Below are positions 25,131 to 37,290 of a DNA stretch of 64,000 bases, one piece after another. The notes beneath the pieces were generated by a model, which had not been told where the DNA came from, did not search any database, and saw only the letters and a list, made by a program, of their open reading frames with translations. Origin of the DNA: Nymphaea colorata (Eukaryota > Streptophyta > Magnoliopsida > Nymphaeales > Nymphaeaceae); NCBI RefSeq assembly GCF_008831285.2, contig NC_045140.1:16366370-16430369 (forward strand). Reading direction: 5' to 3'. Both the position numbers and the translations under genes were made by a program. Each line of letters opens with the position of its first letter. The first letter of the stretch is position 1.

Positions 25131-26054
25131 TCAGCTTATCCCCACCTTCACCAGAATGGTGCTGCGGACATGGTGTCGACCATCAGACCAGACTAACAAA
25201 CCTAGTGCGTATCCATCTTTAGCTCCTCTCTGCACTTGTGCAGCAACCTGAAACTTCCTTTCTTCGCCGATTGCCCCCAACTCCAAACTTTTTGGCTCTA
25301 CAGATACGAAAATTCCGGGAGATGATCGGACTCGAACGGTGCAAGTGGCCGGAGCGCCGCCCACATTCTTAACTGTTCGTGAGATGGTATCTGAGCCAGT
25401 GAGGTTGATGAAAGTAATTGAAGGCTAATTCAAGTCCCCAACCTTGGGCGTCTCGGAGGGACAGTTGTATGTCTTGTTGGTGATGTGAGCAACAAAATCT
25501 GTCATAATCGATGGCACACAAGAATCTAAGATAATCCTTAATGCCGATGTCGTAAACCAAGCCTGGATCTGTGACCCTGTTTGCATGAACACGTCCTGCT
25601 CCATAGCCAAATGGCGTTGCCTTTACCAGAGAGGCGTTGAGCATCGATTCCTTCTTGTTGTCAGCTTGCATCGCTTCAAAAAAAAGTAAGCAAATACATA
25701 TTATAATTGATATCAGAAGAATAGTGTTTAGGTTTTAATAAACTAGAAAAGTTACAAAATCGATCAGTAACAGTACAATATCTCAACTGTAATCTCACTG
25801 GCGACTATATTTCCAGAAGGCATGATTAAAGACAGAATGCAACTTGGGGTAGTACCCTTACTAATTGCTGGCTTAATAGCTGCTGGATGAGCTCTTTTGA
25901 ATAAGCCCACCATGCCAGAGACATGGGGGCTTGCCATTGATGTTCCGGAATCAAAATTATAAGGCACATAGCGCTTGTCGTAAGGAACACCTGTGGGTGA
26001 TGTTGCTTCACTATATGCAGCAAGGCCATTCACTCCCGGCGCCGTAATATCACG
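25131..26054 (-). pseudogene. subtilisin-like protease fragment (last two exons)
   Basis: This matches exons 10 and 11 of the complete subtilase at 47,351-52,649. The exon 10 part (about 26,054-25,855) keeps the Ser motif SGTSMASPHVSG but has lost the DWSP codons and the codons at the exon's 3' end. The exon 11 part (about 25,672-25,131) has a 2-base deletion after CAIDYD and an in-frame TAG where the intact copy has LNYPS. Exons 1-9 are absent: similarity to the full gene stops at about 26,145, inside the intron before exon 10. It is therefore a 3' fragment copied or left with unit 1, not a working gene. Confidence 0.88.
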
Positions 26055-26149
26055 CTGTCACATGAAAACGAAAGACATGATCACGAGTCTTAATCTTAGT
26101 CTACTTCACATAAAAATGTCACAGAACCTTGACATCTATATATGATCTT

Positions 26150-29100
26150 GTTTTCTACTGTAAAATCAAATTTTTATTGGAGTTCCCTACAAAGTTGTGG
26201 CATCCAAATTGATTTGCATGAGTTTATATATAACTTGGTTCAAATAAAAACTTGTGCAGGCTGAGAAGTCGTCCTTGCAATAGGCATAGGCAATGACTTG
26301 CACAAAGATAGGCAAGCAGTGTGCCGTGTCATTGTTTATTTTTGTTTTTTTTATTAGATTGTCTCTTGAGATCTCGGAAACCACATCCAATACACCAGAA
26401 ATCTCTGACCTGTGGAAGCAAAGTTGGTGCTGCTGCAGAATTACATTCCGAAAAGTTGGATGATGATTCATTTTCCTTCCATATCCATTTTTGCCTGGGT
26501 TGAACTTAATTTTGTTGCAAGGAATTTGATCTGACTTAGTGGTTGCAAAATTTATGCTCTAATTTTTTTAGAAAAATACATTTATATGCAGAAACTAGAT
26601 TGCTTGCAGCAACAAGAATCTTAATGTCTTCCAAATCAAGTTTCTCGCTTACCTGAACTGAGTTAGGCTTTTAGGCATGATGTGAGTTCTACTAATGTAT
26701 GCATTGGACAGCTTAAGTCAGAATCGTTCAGGCCTCTTTGATCGTCTTCCAAATCTGTTTAGGCTCAGCTGCCATGTAACCTTAGTCTAGTTAGTTTAGA
26801 AAGTAAAGATTTTAAAGTAGGATTACCAAAGCACTATGGAGTTGGAGCACAAATTAAACATACGTGACAAGCTAGTCCTTCAAAGCAACGATAGTTTAGG
26901 AATTATTTAATTTTCAATTTTTGTGATTAAGTTAGTAGCATTACTCCTGAATATTATTTTGTGAATTCTTCGATTTGTTTCCATTTATGGTAATAGAAGT
27001 GCATCTTTTGATCTTTATTTCTTAATATTTATCTATTCCCTATGTTCAATCAGGATTTGCTACATAGTGGATTCTGGTTATAAATTTAAAGTATGGTGCA
27101 CGGTTTTCATTGTCTTTTATCGAAAATATCATTTTAAAGAATTTTAAGATTGAAATGGCATGAATTTTTTGTCCCAAAAAGTAATTTCTACTGCATGTTA
27201 GGTATGGTTTGCTACATTATTTAGTGATCAAGATTGTTTAGTTTTATTTTTCTTTTAGAATTTTGAATCTTTTTCATTAATCTTGGACATTGGTAGAAAG
27301 GTTCGTTTTTTTGCTTGCCTTATATTTAATTTGATTCTTCATTTTTTATGTGAGATTTTATTTCTCTGATAATCAAGGGATTCAAAGGGTCCGACATACA
27401 CTATATTACTTTATAAATAAGGTTGCGGGTGGCATTTGGGTTTTTGTCTGTTGCAGTTTTAGGGTGGGCTTCCCTTAGCCCTATGGGAGAGAGTACTCCT
27501 TATAGGGAATTAGGGCATTGCATGCATGTCTAAAATGTTTCTGTGTGTAAGAACAACCAGAGTAGTCGAGGCTAGCCAACTGGTCAGAGCGAGGGTCTTG
27601 CTTGATTTCCACTTTGTCGCACTTGTTGATCATTCTTGGTCTACTTCAGTCATTGAAGGAGATTTCTGAATCTCGAAGCCCTGAACTGGGTGAGTATGAT
27701 GACTGGAGCATGTGGGCAAGGTAAGTCTACCATTGTTGGATGCCCCGACAATGCCATGTTTAGTTTGGACCTGGCATCATAAGGACTTCACACTGGAGGA
27801 AATAGTTGCCAAAACCTTACATTGTGACAGCTAAACAGCATGAGGAAGGCATTGGGTAGGGTAAAGTTCAGAGTCGACCAAATGGGCTTGCAAGTGGCCA
27901 TCGGGAACAGATGCTTGAAGGTTCGTAGTTTTGACTTGTTATGTTGCAAGGAAAATCACGTTTGTAATGTTAATTGAACTCTTTCAAATATTTTGATGGA
28001 ACTTATTGGGATGCAAGGGCGCCTTGTTCCTTATCGACCATTGCACTGGTTCAGCCATAATGGTTATTCAACTATTTGAAGGGTTAATAAGTCGGGGCAG
28101 TGGCACATTGAAGCAATCTTGGGAGTCAGTGCGCATTGTGTCTTTCCGGGTGATCGACTCCTTAGAAAGGAAATTATTTTGCTGGTTCCCAAGGAAACAA
28201 CACTTGGAATATAAGGGTGGTTACTTATCTGGATATCGCTAGATCAAAGGACTGAATGGAAAATAAATCTTGGAAGGAAAAAAGTTATGCTGCTGCCCCT
28301 TGGGTCATTGGCCATTGTTTGAAGGAGCCATATTTATGGTTCAATCTGTATGCATCTGGGTTAAAGGTAATGAGATGCTAGTCTTTGCAATGAGGGATAA
28401 TAATCTGCTTAGTTACGAAAGCTATCAGATATTCTTCAAGAAAGTGCCCTCTTGGTCTCCACAATATTTATTTGAGAACAGATTGCTGGCTGAAGGCACA
28501 GTGCAGAAAACAGCTCAAAAGAGCTGTAAGTGACTGCATCTGCTGTGGGTACACTGCATCTTCTGAGAATGTAGCCATGTTGTGGACACATTAAAATTGT
28601 TGTGAGAATGCTCTCTGATCAGGGTTTGGGACCCTGATGCCTTCTTTGTAGGCTATTTAATGTTGGGGGTGTGGTCGTTGGGTGAGTCGCATCGCATGCG
28701 TGCGTCAAGCCTTCTTTGACGGCGCTCTGCCGGCACACATAGTCTGCCCAACATCCGGTGAGGTAGGTGGGGGTCGCTGTTTACTCTCCGGCAATGACTG
28801 TAAAGAGGGGTGGAGGAATGATGGTGGAGGCAACTGGGAAGAGACCCAGGGGGGCGGGCCTTCAAGATACTTGGTGCCACCGCCATAGTTTTCGAAATAG
28901 TTTTATTAAGGGGCCCTTCAAGATCCTTGGCCGCCATAGTTTCGAAGTAGTTTTGTTTATTTTTGATGCTATGGTGATTGGTTATCTCAAAAGGAGACAA
29001 TATGTGAAGTGTGTATATGTGAAAAGAAACGCACACTTCACACGTCGCCTCAGCATGCGTTGTATTCTTCAAGTAAAACTAACGGATGCCTTTGCTTTTA

Positions 29101-29335
29101 TAAATGACTCCATATCCTTGCTAATTTCTCTATATGACCCGTATATGGAACAATTACTATTTTGTAATAAGAGCTAGTAACTGCAGACAAGTCACAAAAG
29201 TTTAAAGCATAAACCCTCAACAAAGAAATGAGGCATTACTTATGTGCATATTTTAAAGAGGGAGGAGGGAGGGACAGGTCTCAGTTGCAAGTCGAAGAAC
29301 CTAACAATCCTCAAAGAACTGAAGAGCATGGACAC
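26150..29335. other. long stretch with no recognised gene
   Basis: Begins where similarity between unit 1 and unit 2 ends. Short ORFs at 28,006-28,242, 28,270-28,533 and 28,653-29,177 do not resemble any family I know and overlap on both strands. A small hairpin with 11-base arms TGTGAAGTGTG / CACACTTCACA sits at 29,003-29,042. It may contain decayed transposon DNA, but no termini were found. Confidence 0.5.
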
Positions 29336-29337
29336 TA

Positions 29338-30030
29338 GGACCATTTGGTACAATCTCTAACTATTGAGTATCTATATATAACTTGGTGAAGGCCGGCTAA
29401 TCTTTGCTGAACAAACCAGTTTCACCTGTGTGGCAGGTCAGGACGACGACACCAACAAGGACGCACTTGTGAGGTATATAAATCATTGTCACAAAAAACG
29501 GGGACGGGTATTAAACGGCGAGGAAAAAAACGGGTATAATACGACAAAGTTTTATATATTGAGAATAAAACGGGAAAAGTTCGGCAATTTTTTTTTTTAA
29601 AATAAACATTTAATACATCTTAAAAATTATAAAAAATAATAATTAATAAAAAAACGGTAAAAAACGAGAAAATAGCTGCAAAAAACGAAAAAATAATGTA
29701 TAATACGGGTATTATATGGGTATTATACGTGTTTTTTGTTTTTTGACGTTTTTTTAAAAAAAAACGAAAATAGTATGGGTATTATACGGTAGAACTATTT
29801 TTGGAGTTAAATACGTGTTTTTTTTAAAAAAACGGCATTTTTTGTGACCATGAATTATAAATTATAATTAATGGTTTTTGTTCTTCATTGCTTTCATGCA
29901 TGGTGGCGAGCTTAGATGAATTAACTACAGAAATTGAGTGCGCCATATGATTATTTATGTAAATTTTTTTATGTGCAGGTTCGTCAATAAACTGTCCCAA
30001 TAAATTTGGCTGGCGAACTTCACCAGTGAG
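29338..30030 (+). pseudogene. inverted patatin fragment (exon 6-7 region)
   Basis: On the plus strand, opposite to every other copy. 29,338-29,381 matches the intron 5 end of gene B. It then joins part-way into exon 6 at 'acttggtgaaggccgg' and continues through the NKPVSR and TNKDALVR codons to the intron 6 donor at about 29,474. Intron 6 resumes after a transposon insertion, and exon 7 begins at about 29,980 (FVNKLSQ then stop). Internal deletions and the early stop make it non-functional. It is closest to the first-type genes. Confidence 0.8.
29488..29848. mobile_element. MITE-like insertion in patatin fragment
   Basis: 361 bases inserted in intron 6 of the inverted patatin fragment; the empty site is seen in the introns of A, B and D. 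The ends are inverted repeats, GTCACAAAAAACG on the left and, on the opposite strand, GTCACAAAAAATG on the right. The interior has several copies of CGGGTATTATACG-type blocks and no ORF. The target-site duplication could not be fixed, so the superfamily is open. Confidence 0.65.
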
Positions 30031-30039
30031 TGCAGGCAC

Positions 30040-31440
30040 ACCCTGGGGTAAAGGGTTGCCCTGATTTGAGGAAGGGAAAAGGACATGGTTAGAATTAGGT
30101 TTTGACTGGGCTTATAATTGGCTCCATTTCACTTTTCTTCATTCTGCTTTTAGGGAATGGGTGTTCCAGACTGGAGGAGACACAAGTCCCCAACTTGAGT
30201 TTGTTTATGTTGGAACATCAAAGGGTCGTCTCCTTAAGTTGCAGAACGAGTCGGTCTCGGACTCGGAAGGGTCTTGCACAAACACGGGAAGCAGTTGGAA
30301 GAGCACACCCAGCTTCTCACGGCCTCCAACCACTGTCAGCTACAGGACGGACGATTAAGAGGAGGAAAGGGGTTCCTCACAGATCACCGATGGGGAGCAT
30401 TTTCGAAGAAAAGAAACTGGCTTATACTCAAGATGCGCACACATTGTTCATCCCACACTAGCATACGTAAGAGCATGTTTGAAGCAGGACGTTCATCGTC
30501 GCTGTCTCACTCATAGATCCCCACAAGGAAATAGGAAAAAAATAGAAATTAAGATAAAATAATAAGGGCTAAGAGAGGTAAGAGGTAGAGGAAAAGGATA
30601 AGTGTATCAGAAAGAGAGAGAGGACAAAATTAATATACATGTATGGACAAGAAATTCCGTAATACATAAATTCAAAGCCGATGCCATGGGAAAAGACCCG
30701 ATTGATGCATTTTTGTCCCCATAAATTGCGAAACTTCAATGTAATGTTTATTCAATCAAGAAGGCCACATACAATCAAAGTCGTCTTTTAATTTTGCAGT
30801 CTTAACTGTGTATATGTATATGAGTTCACGTTGGGGTTTACTTCATTCACTCACGTTAGCTTCTTAACAACAAAGGTCATACGTAATTAATTATTTATTG
30901 ATTAATGAAAGGACTTAGGTTCATAAAACCCTAGCATATTGCATTTTACATGAACACATAGCAGAAGCATGACATATCTCATATCATAATAGTAACATTT
31001 TTTTTTTTTACTAATGCACAATTAACTTAGCTGACTTTGAATAGGCCGATTCACTGAACGGGCAATCCATCAAATTATTATTTTTTAATCGGTTTTTGCC
31101 ATCCCACAACGTTCTTGGTTTTGATAGGAAGCGAGTTATTTTGCTTCCATTTTTATATTTAAAAAATAATCATGACGAACGGCCACACGTTTGGACGTTA
31201 CCCGGTTTGCGGGAAAGGTCTTCTTGCCTTCTTGGTGAGTTTCCGTTTTTGGACGCTCTCCATTTTTCCGCCGACTTCAAATGCTTCGCGGGTAAAACAA
31301 CAAGGAGAGTTCGCGCTGTGCACTCAGACTGGCGCGCGCTCTCTCTCCAAGACTCCCTCCTTTTCTCCCTCTCTTTCTCTATCGGCATTGCCTTCCTTCC
31401 GAAGGGATCGTCCTCGTGCATGCGGCTTGTGTTGTCGTTT
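30040..31440. other. no recognised gene
   Basis: Overlapping plus-strand ORFs at 30,102-30,516 (up to 119 codons) have no family resemblance I can name. The rest is AT-rich or, from 31,200, CT-rich sequence leading to an exon-like ORF. Confidence 0.45.
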
Positions 31441-31485
31441 CAGTCACTCTTGCCTTGATGGCAATCGTATAAAAGAAACAGAGTA

Positions 31486-31727
31486 ATGGGAGAGGATGCA
31501 GGGTACCCTAAGATTCAGGCGGAGAGCCCGTGGAATGCGACGAACATTTCCGGCATCGACGACCCCTTGGGTGGGTTCCCTGGGTTTGCGAATACGAGGA
31601 ACCCAATGTCGGATATCTAGCATCAGACGGAGGCCTCTGAAGATCGTCTGATCCGCAGCTTTGAACCTTCTATCGCATCACATGAATCCCTTCGCAGCCT
31701 GCTCGCCTACCTGGCAGCCATCGGACG
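31486..31727 (+). pseudogene. first-exon-like fragment of an unidentified gene
   Basis: An ATG at 31,486 opens a frame (MGEDAGYPKIQAESPWNATN) that runs 80 codons to a good donor site (GACG then GTGAGT at 31,728). It has one in-frame TAG at 31,618-31,620. After the stop the frame stays sensible (TEASEDRLIRSFEPSIASHE). GC content rises above its surroundings, a TATAAAA lies about 20 bases upstream of the ATG, and a CT-rich leader precedes it. I do not recognise the family and saw no second exon in the following 1.4 kb. It may be the stranded first exon of a broken host gene. Confidence 0.4.
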
Positions 31728-31739
31728 GTGAGTTTTAGG

Positions 31740-33160
31740 TATTGCTCGTTTCTGTTTTCTTTCCTTCATACCTAAACCACTGCACGTTTAATAAGCACTT
31801 CTCTTGTTCTCTCTCATGTTTCCATCTTATTTTCTTGTTCCTTCTTCATCGCTCTCAACCTCGAACGCTTTTGTTTTTTCTCTTTGGAATACAAATTTTC
31901 TTGTGGATGCATCGTTTTGCCCAATTGTCTAAAGTTGCAATGGAGGTTTTTGTGACCCGTTAAGTTCCTTCTGTGAACCCATGAATCGCTGATTCGCTTG
32001 GCTGATTTTCATTCGATTTCCTTTGTTCGTCGTGTATTTCTCATCTATTTTATAACAATGATCTGATGTTACTTTCATATTCTTCTATTATTATGTTATT
32101 ATGCTGGGGAGTTTTCCATGGACGATATGGGCGGTAGTTAATTTGTTGCTGAAAACCACGCTCTCCTAAGGCTCTTTTCTATCCTTTTTGTGTTTATAAT
32201 TTTCATGCGTTCTTCCACGTTAAATAAACTAGAGGTGGCTTGAATCTAGTGCCATCTGGCACCATCTCTAGATGCGATCTGACATATCTCAATTGTGGGT
32301 GTTTTCTCAACTGTCGTGGTCTCCTTCTTAGATGTGTTCATCACCAAAAATGTACTGACAACCTAGGAGATGTGATCGGTTGCAACAACAAGGCACAAAT
32401 GCCCCTTTCCCTTGTTTGCCCAGGTAAATCTAAAACTTGTGATTTGTTGTGTAGATGGGCACAGATCTGCTAGTTGCTGTTGGAAACTCGGATGTGTCCT
32501 CGTGGAAAAGAAATCAGACGTGTGTCAGATTTGTGCATGGAAAGGAGTTCAGTTATGGGTCTGATCATGTGTCTTGTAAAAGATCACATGCTCTTGACAG
32601 GTGAAGTGTTTAAATCTGATTTCTTTTTTGGGAAATATTCAGATCATATATGGAGTTGTCTATTAGTTTTGATTTTGTTGATGCCTCAATTCTTTTTGTT
32701 GTCAAGTTGTTGAAGTCTGACTTGTGCAACTGCTGGATATATTTGATTATTTGAAGTTTTGAACTTCCAAGTACTAGAATAACTTTATTGTTTTTTTATC
32801 GCTTTCTTAGGTTACATTTGTTAGTTACGTATAGGTTTTGACTATATTTAGTTACGTATAGGAAAAATATTTCATAGATAGAAATGAAAATCTTTAGTTT
32901 TTGAACATACAAATATCAAACTGTGTAGACTATACATTTGTATAGATGTAAGCATGAATTCAACAGTCCACGATTGTATAGTTGATTATTGAGATTTAAT
33001 ATGTACTACCTAACTTTATTTATGTGCACTAAAAAAATATTAAAAAATTCATTGACTGAATCACCTGCCATCCAAGTCCAAGTCTCGACATTACCAGTTA
33101 TGCCTTTATAAACGCTTAACTCCATTGCCTCTCTTGCTCGATTGATGGTCCCTTGAACTA
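31740..33160. other. no recognised gene
   Basis: T-rich, intron-like sequence downstream of the exon-like ORF. Short ORFs at 32,240-32,473 and 32,474-32,713 show no family resemblance. Confidence 0.45.
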
Positions 33161-33169
33161 CAATTCCAT

Positions 33170-34420
33170 GCAGCTTCTTGAATGGGCACCTTCCTCAAAA
33201 GTCTGGACACGAGCCTTCACCCTTTTTCTCAAGGGAGGACTTGACGCAACGGCTGCTTTCATGCCCTGTCTAGCTTTTTCAGCGATGTAGATTCGCTTTG
33301 AAGAGGGCAGCGGGTCTTCTCGGACTTGATTGAACACTACACACTGATTGAACACTACAAACTAAAAAGAAAGAAGAAAATTTTATATGGTAGTCATCAA
33401 CTTCAGCCAGGGATTCACCTCTGGTCCCTCTCAATCTCCTCCACGAAACTGCTTGCCCTAGACATATATCTTCCCCTACTATATGAGTCTTGATCAAACA
33501 TGGACGGCGGAAACATATATGCATAAAAATAGCCCCATTTATACATATTGACGGGCCACACAAGTTGTAAGAGTGAATTTTCTGCAAAAAAATATATACT
33601 ATAACGTCTTTTTAGTGACTTACCTAGGAAAGAAGTAAAAAACCTAGAGCCAAAGTACACGTCCTGTGAACACACCGGGGCTATGGTCAATGAAAAATAT
33701 GCTTGGGGATCAAAAGAAAAGGGAGAAATTAATGTAAGAATGTCCTTCGATATTCTTCGTGGATTATATATTGAACATTCTTGCATGAATTTAGTAAAGA
33801 GAGACAGATATGATTGTAGTCGATACTCATTATGGTTCGAGTTGCATCGGAAAACGGGCATCATAAACTCGTGATCCGGATGTAGGTGAATGTTAAACTG
33901 CCATTTTCGGTTGCCACACTTTCCCATGCCATTTTCTGTTAATCAGCCGCAAGTAGCTGTTTCCTCTCATTCAGTGAGCCCACGGCATTAAAAACACTTT
34001 ATTGGATATGGATATATATCTCTCTCAAGGAAAGACTTTCATCATCTTAAATGGGAGGACAAACTGAAGGAGGTGAACAGCATTAATTTAGAGCATAGCT
34101 ACTTAGTCACGTCCTTACTGTCTCTGTCGATGTTTTGTGTTGAGCTCCTGATCTTAAATCACCTTCAATCAATTAACAACATGATATATGGCCCATTGAT
34201 TTTGGATTTTCTTTCATGTTGGGCAAGTCAAGATTCTCAACCAGAACAAACATGAGTTCCCAAACAGACCCAGATATATATAATTGAATGGCCTCTCAAA
34301 TTCCCAAAGTTGAATACCGAACAAATGTTCCTTTACATTTGAACATTGTTTTAATCTTGACTTTCCATACTGCCTTTCAGGCCCTGGTTCAGCTCATGAT
34401 AGATCTTACCACATATGAAT
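33170..34420. repeat. flank block R, copy 4
   Basis: 33,170-33,380 resembles the patatin upstream flank around 19,490-19,650, and 33,400-34,420 matches copy 1. It precedes the ghost unit as other R blocks precede units 0, 1 and 2. A 17-base tandem duplication (GATTGAACACTACACACT-type) is at about 33,328-33,361. Confidence 0.7.
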
Positions 34421-34984
34421 ATTTTTAAACGAGTGTCCCTCCAGGGCTCCAACCCATTTTTTTTTGGCTCCACTGCTGGGTGGAGATGATTTTCTTCAAC
34501 AAATATTTAGTATGCATTGATAAAAAATTACCTTGAAACACCAAACTTTTCGCAACCACCAATCGCGTAACTGGAAAATGAAAGGTGTTAATAAAGTAAC
34601 TTATTCTTGAAAAGAAAAGTTTCTTCTGCTCTCTTGATGATAGATGAAGCTTTTACACAACGTATACCCACAAGTATAGAATATATGGAAGAACTTCTCT
34701 TTTAAAAAAGATATCCTCATTTACAACAACTACATAAAAAATATCTACATTGCACATCCAAATATGATTAAATTTAAAGGCCTCCGAGTCAAAGCAAAAA
34801 AAGATAATTCCAAATTAAAACGACTCCAAATACCCAGAACTCGAATCCAATACGGAACTCGACTCCAAATACCCAGGACACCGTAGCATGTCATATATTT
34901 GGTGGGCACCGAGTACGTTGAACACCGTGTTTGGGCCCCAAATGACCAAAATACTCTTAAATGGTAGAAGCTTGAAAAGGATTT

Positions 34985-35356
34985 ACAGGCAGAAAATAAT
35001 AAGGTGAGAGAGAGAGAGCTGGTCAGAAAAAGAGAGAGGCATTCATTATTAGTCATTCAATCGGATAATTAATATGACAAACGATCTTCCTCCGAGCAAG
35101 CTTGCTTGTTGAATTGGGGCACCTTATTCGGAAGTCTTCACGCCGCGGGCCCTGACCATTTCCATAGCAACGGAGGGAGCTGACGATCCGCTTTCAATCC
35201 CCGTCTTCTTTCAACGAAGCGCAGATTCTTTTTCGGAAGCAGGGCCTGTTCGGAATTGATTGAAGAGTACTACTAAAAGACAAAGAAAGAACTATACACT
35301 GTATACAAAGAGTGCAACTGCAGGAAAATTAAACACACATTAATAAAACAACGCTC
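34985..35356. other. ghost patatin unit: joined flanks without genes
   Basis: 34,985-35,085 matches the 3' flank of first-type genes (as at 37,765-37,850, up to 'gataattaatatgacaaa'). 35,086-35,297 matches the far upstream flank of the same type (19,462-19,670 and 41,450-41,660). 35,310-35,356 resembles the 3' flank of second-type genes (20,680-20,720). In intact units these three pieces are separated by about 3.6 kb and about 1 kb. I infer deletion of the first-type gene, with the second-type gene also lost. Confidence 0.7.
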
Positions 35357-35359
35357 ATA

Positions 35360-36250
35360 TGTATATATAGAATAAAAAAATTTAAAAAAAGAGATCGAGA
35401 CCAGTTGGATTTCATGCCCGGCCCAGTAACCACCCTTATTATTATATCGTTCCAAACATAAGCCCGCATCACCCAAGGGCGGACGCATTGTCAATTGCGG
35501 ATAGGTCATGCATGATTCAAAGAAAAAGACGTCTTCGCTCCTATTTCTCCGTATTAGTTAATACGTGCCATCAATTGAAAGGAAAGTTCGTAAGTTCACA
35601 TCCTTCTCTCTTGCAATCAATGGATGAGGTTTCTCACATCTTTGCTTTTCTTTTGAAAATTTTAAAGCATTACACCTCAACTTGCTGGATTCAGGTTGCA
35701 TATAATAGCCATTGATTGATTAGTTGCTGACTGAAAACGTGAAAACGATTAATTGGATGTGACACGATACAAAAAAGCTTCCAAACAAGTTGGCCATGTT
35801 GTTGGTTTAATAATGCATAGTATATCCTCTAGCAATTTCTTTATTTTTGAAGTCTCATGAAATTTTCCTTTCAGAGGTCCATCGTCTGTTCATATCATAC
35901 GTCAGGTTGTCAATGCATGAGTTGGTTTCAAAAAGAAAGTTTCCTACCTAACTGTTTCAAAAAAAAAAAAAAAAAAAAAAGGATAAGGAAGAATATTGAG
36001 CATTCAATTAAAAAATATGATCGGATTCAAATTTAAGAAATTAGCATTTTACCACATTCCGATTTAGCTTTAAACAAATATTCAATCTAATTCTGATTCC
36101 TATATTCAACTCAATTAAATATCTTATAAATAATATCCATATATTTTGAATTAGTGGTAGTTATATATATGTATATCATAATGTGGTTCTGATCTCGGTT
36201 GTGTATTTAAAAGTCTCATTGGGATTTAGATGTAAAAATGAAACCCGAAT
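35360..36250. other. no gene; AT-rich with third GGATTC-type repeat
   Basis: The right part (about 35,980-36,250) resembles the AT-rich repeat at the window's left end. A poly-A run lies at 35,958-35,980. Nothing coding was recognised. Confidence 0.45.
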
Positions 36251-36259
36251 GTGAATCGG

Positions 36260-37080
36260 TTTTGAATTTAGAGCATAGCTACTTAGTCACGTCCTTACTG
36301 TCTCTGTCGATGTATTATGTTGAGCTTCTGTTCTTAAATCACCTGCAATCAATTAACAATATGGCCCATTGATTTGCTCCTCTTCAATCACCTTTAACAA
36401 TATGATATGGCCCATTGATTTTGGATTTCCTTTAATATTGGGCAAGCCAAGATTCTCTACCAGAACAAACATGAGTCCCCAGATATATATAATTGGGTGG
36501 CCTCCAATAGATATCTTCCACAATTGCCTACAAACCTCCTTACAGGTCCACATGATAATGAACTTGAAGGAGCATTAATCAGAGTTTATCAGTAGCTAGC
36601 GCCGACCAACCAACAGTCCATTAATGAGTACTTGGTCGGACGCTGACTGCATCCATGCCTTATAAAAGAGGTGGGGACTTTGATCACTAAATCATCTTGC
36701 ATGCTTTGGAATATCAAATTTGGCCAACCATCTATAAACCAACAGCGATAACGCATACGACGAAGTGCCCCACCGGAAAATTTTATTCAGAGAACATATT
36801 GTCCGGAAATCAGCCCTACAAAGTTCAACAAGAACATTTTCCCCATGTTTTACTTGTCTGGAAAAAGTAAAAGGCCTGGTTATGTTTTAAACTGCGAAAT
36901 TCTGACGTGCATACAGGATGTTATCCACGGGAGGAAATTGCCAACATTTTGGTCTATGAGCCTACGCAGTCACTTTGGGTCCTCTTATATAGTCTCTCAA
37001 ATTCCCAAAGTTGAATGCCGAACAAATCTTCTTTTCCATTCCTTTTGAACATTTGTTTTAATTTTCGCTTTCCATATTGT
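36260..37080. repeat. flank block R, copy 5 (interrupted)
   Basis: 36,260-36,590 matches copies 1, 3 and 4. 36,590-36,720 matches 15,177-15,290. 36,915-37,080 matches 4,740-4,895. The TATAAAA at 36,661-36,667 is the counterpart of the one at 15,248. Confidence 0.7.
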
Positions 37081-37097
37081 TTTTCACTCTTTGATTC

Positions 37098-37290
37098 TAT
37101 AACGCCTCAAGAATTTAGTCTCGTATTAAAGATTGTGAATGATATTTAAAGGTTTATAAAGGGGATCATTAATAAGATGATTGTCTTGGTTTCTAGCCTT
37201 TTTAGAGTTGGAACCAAAACTGTTAGGGGGCGGGTTGGGATCCTCCACCAAATCAGGGGCACGAGCCCAGAAGTGGGTCGGATTGTTACA
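37098..37290. mobile_element. solo-LTR-like fossil
   Basis: A stretch of about 190 bases with the look of a plant LTR: it opens near TATAACGCCTCAAG and closes GGGTCGGATTGTTACA. No internal element domain lies beside it. It is a fossil; family and age are not determined. Confidence 0.3.

Noticed and set aside
27570-27610. A-box-like motif TAGCCAACTGG as a tRNA or SINE
   Set aside because: No B-box at suitable spacing and no cloverleaf could be drawn.
28653-29177. Opposing ORFs of 136-139 codons as a gene pair
   Set aside because: They are shadows of each other on the two strands of a GC-richer patch, with no family resemblance.
30102-30516. Overlapping plus-strand ORFs of up to 119 codons as a gene
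   Set aside because: No recognisable domain, no splice context, and three frames overlap; kept only as unassigned sequence.
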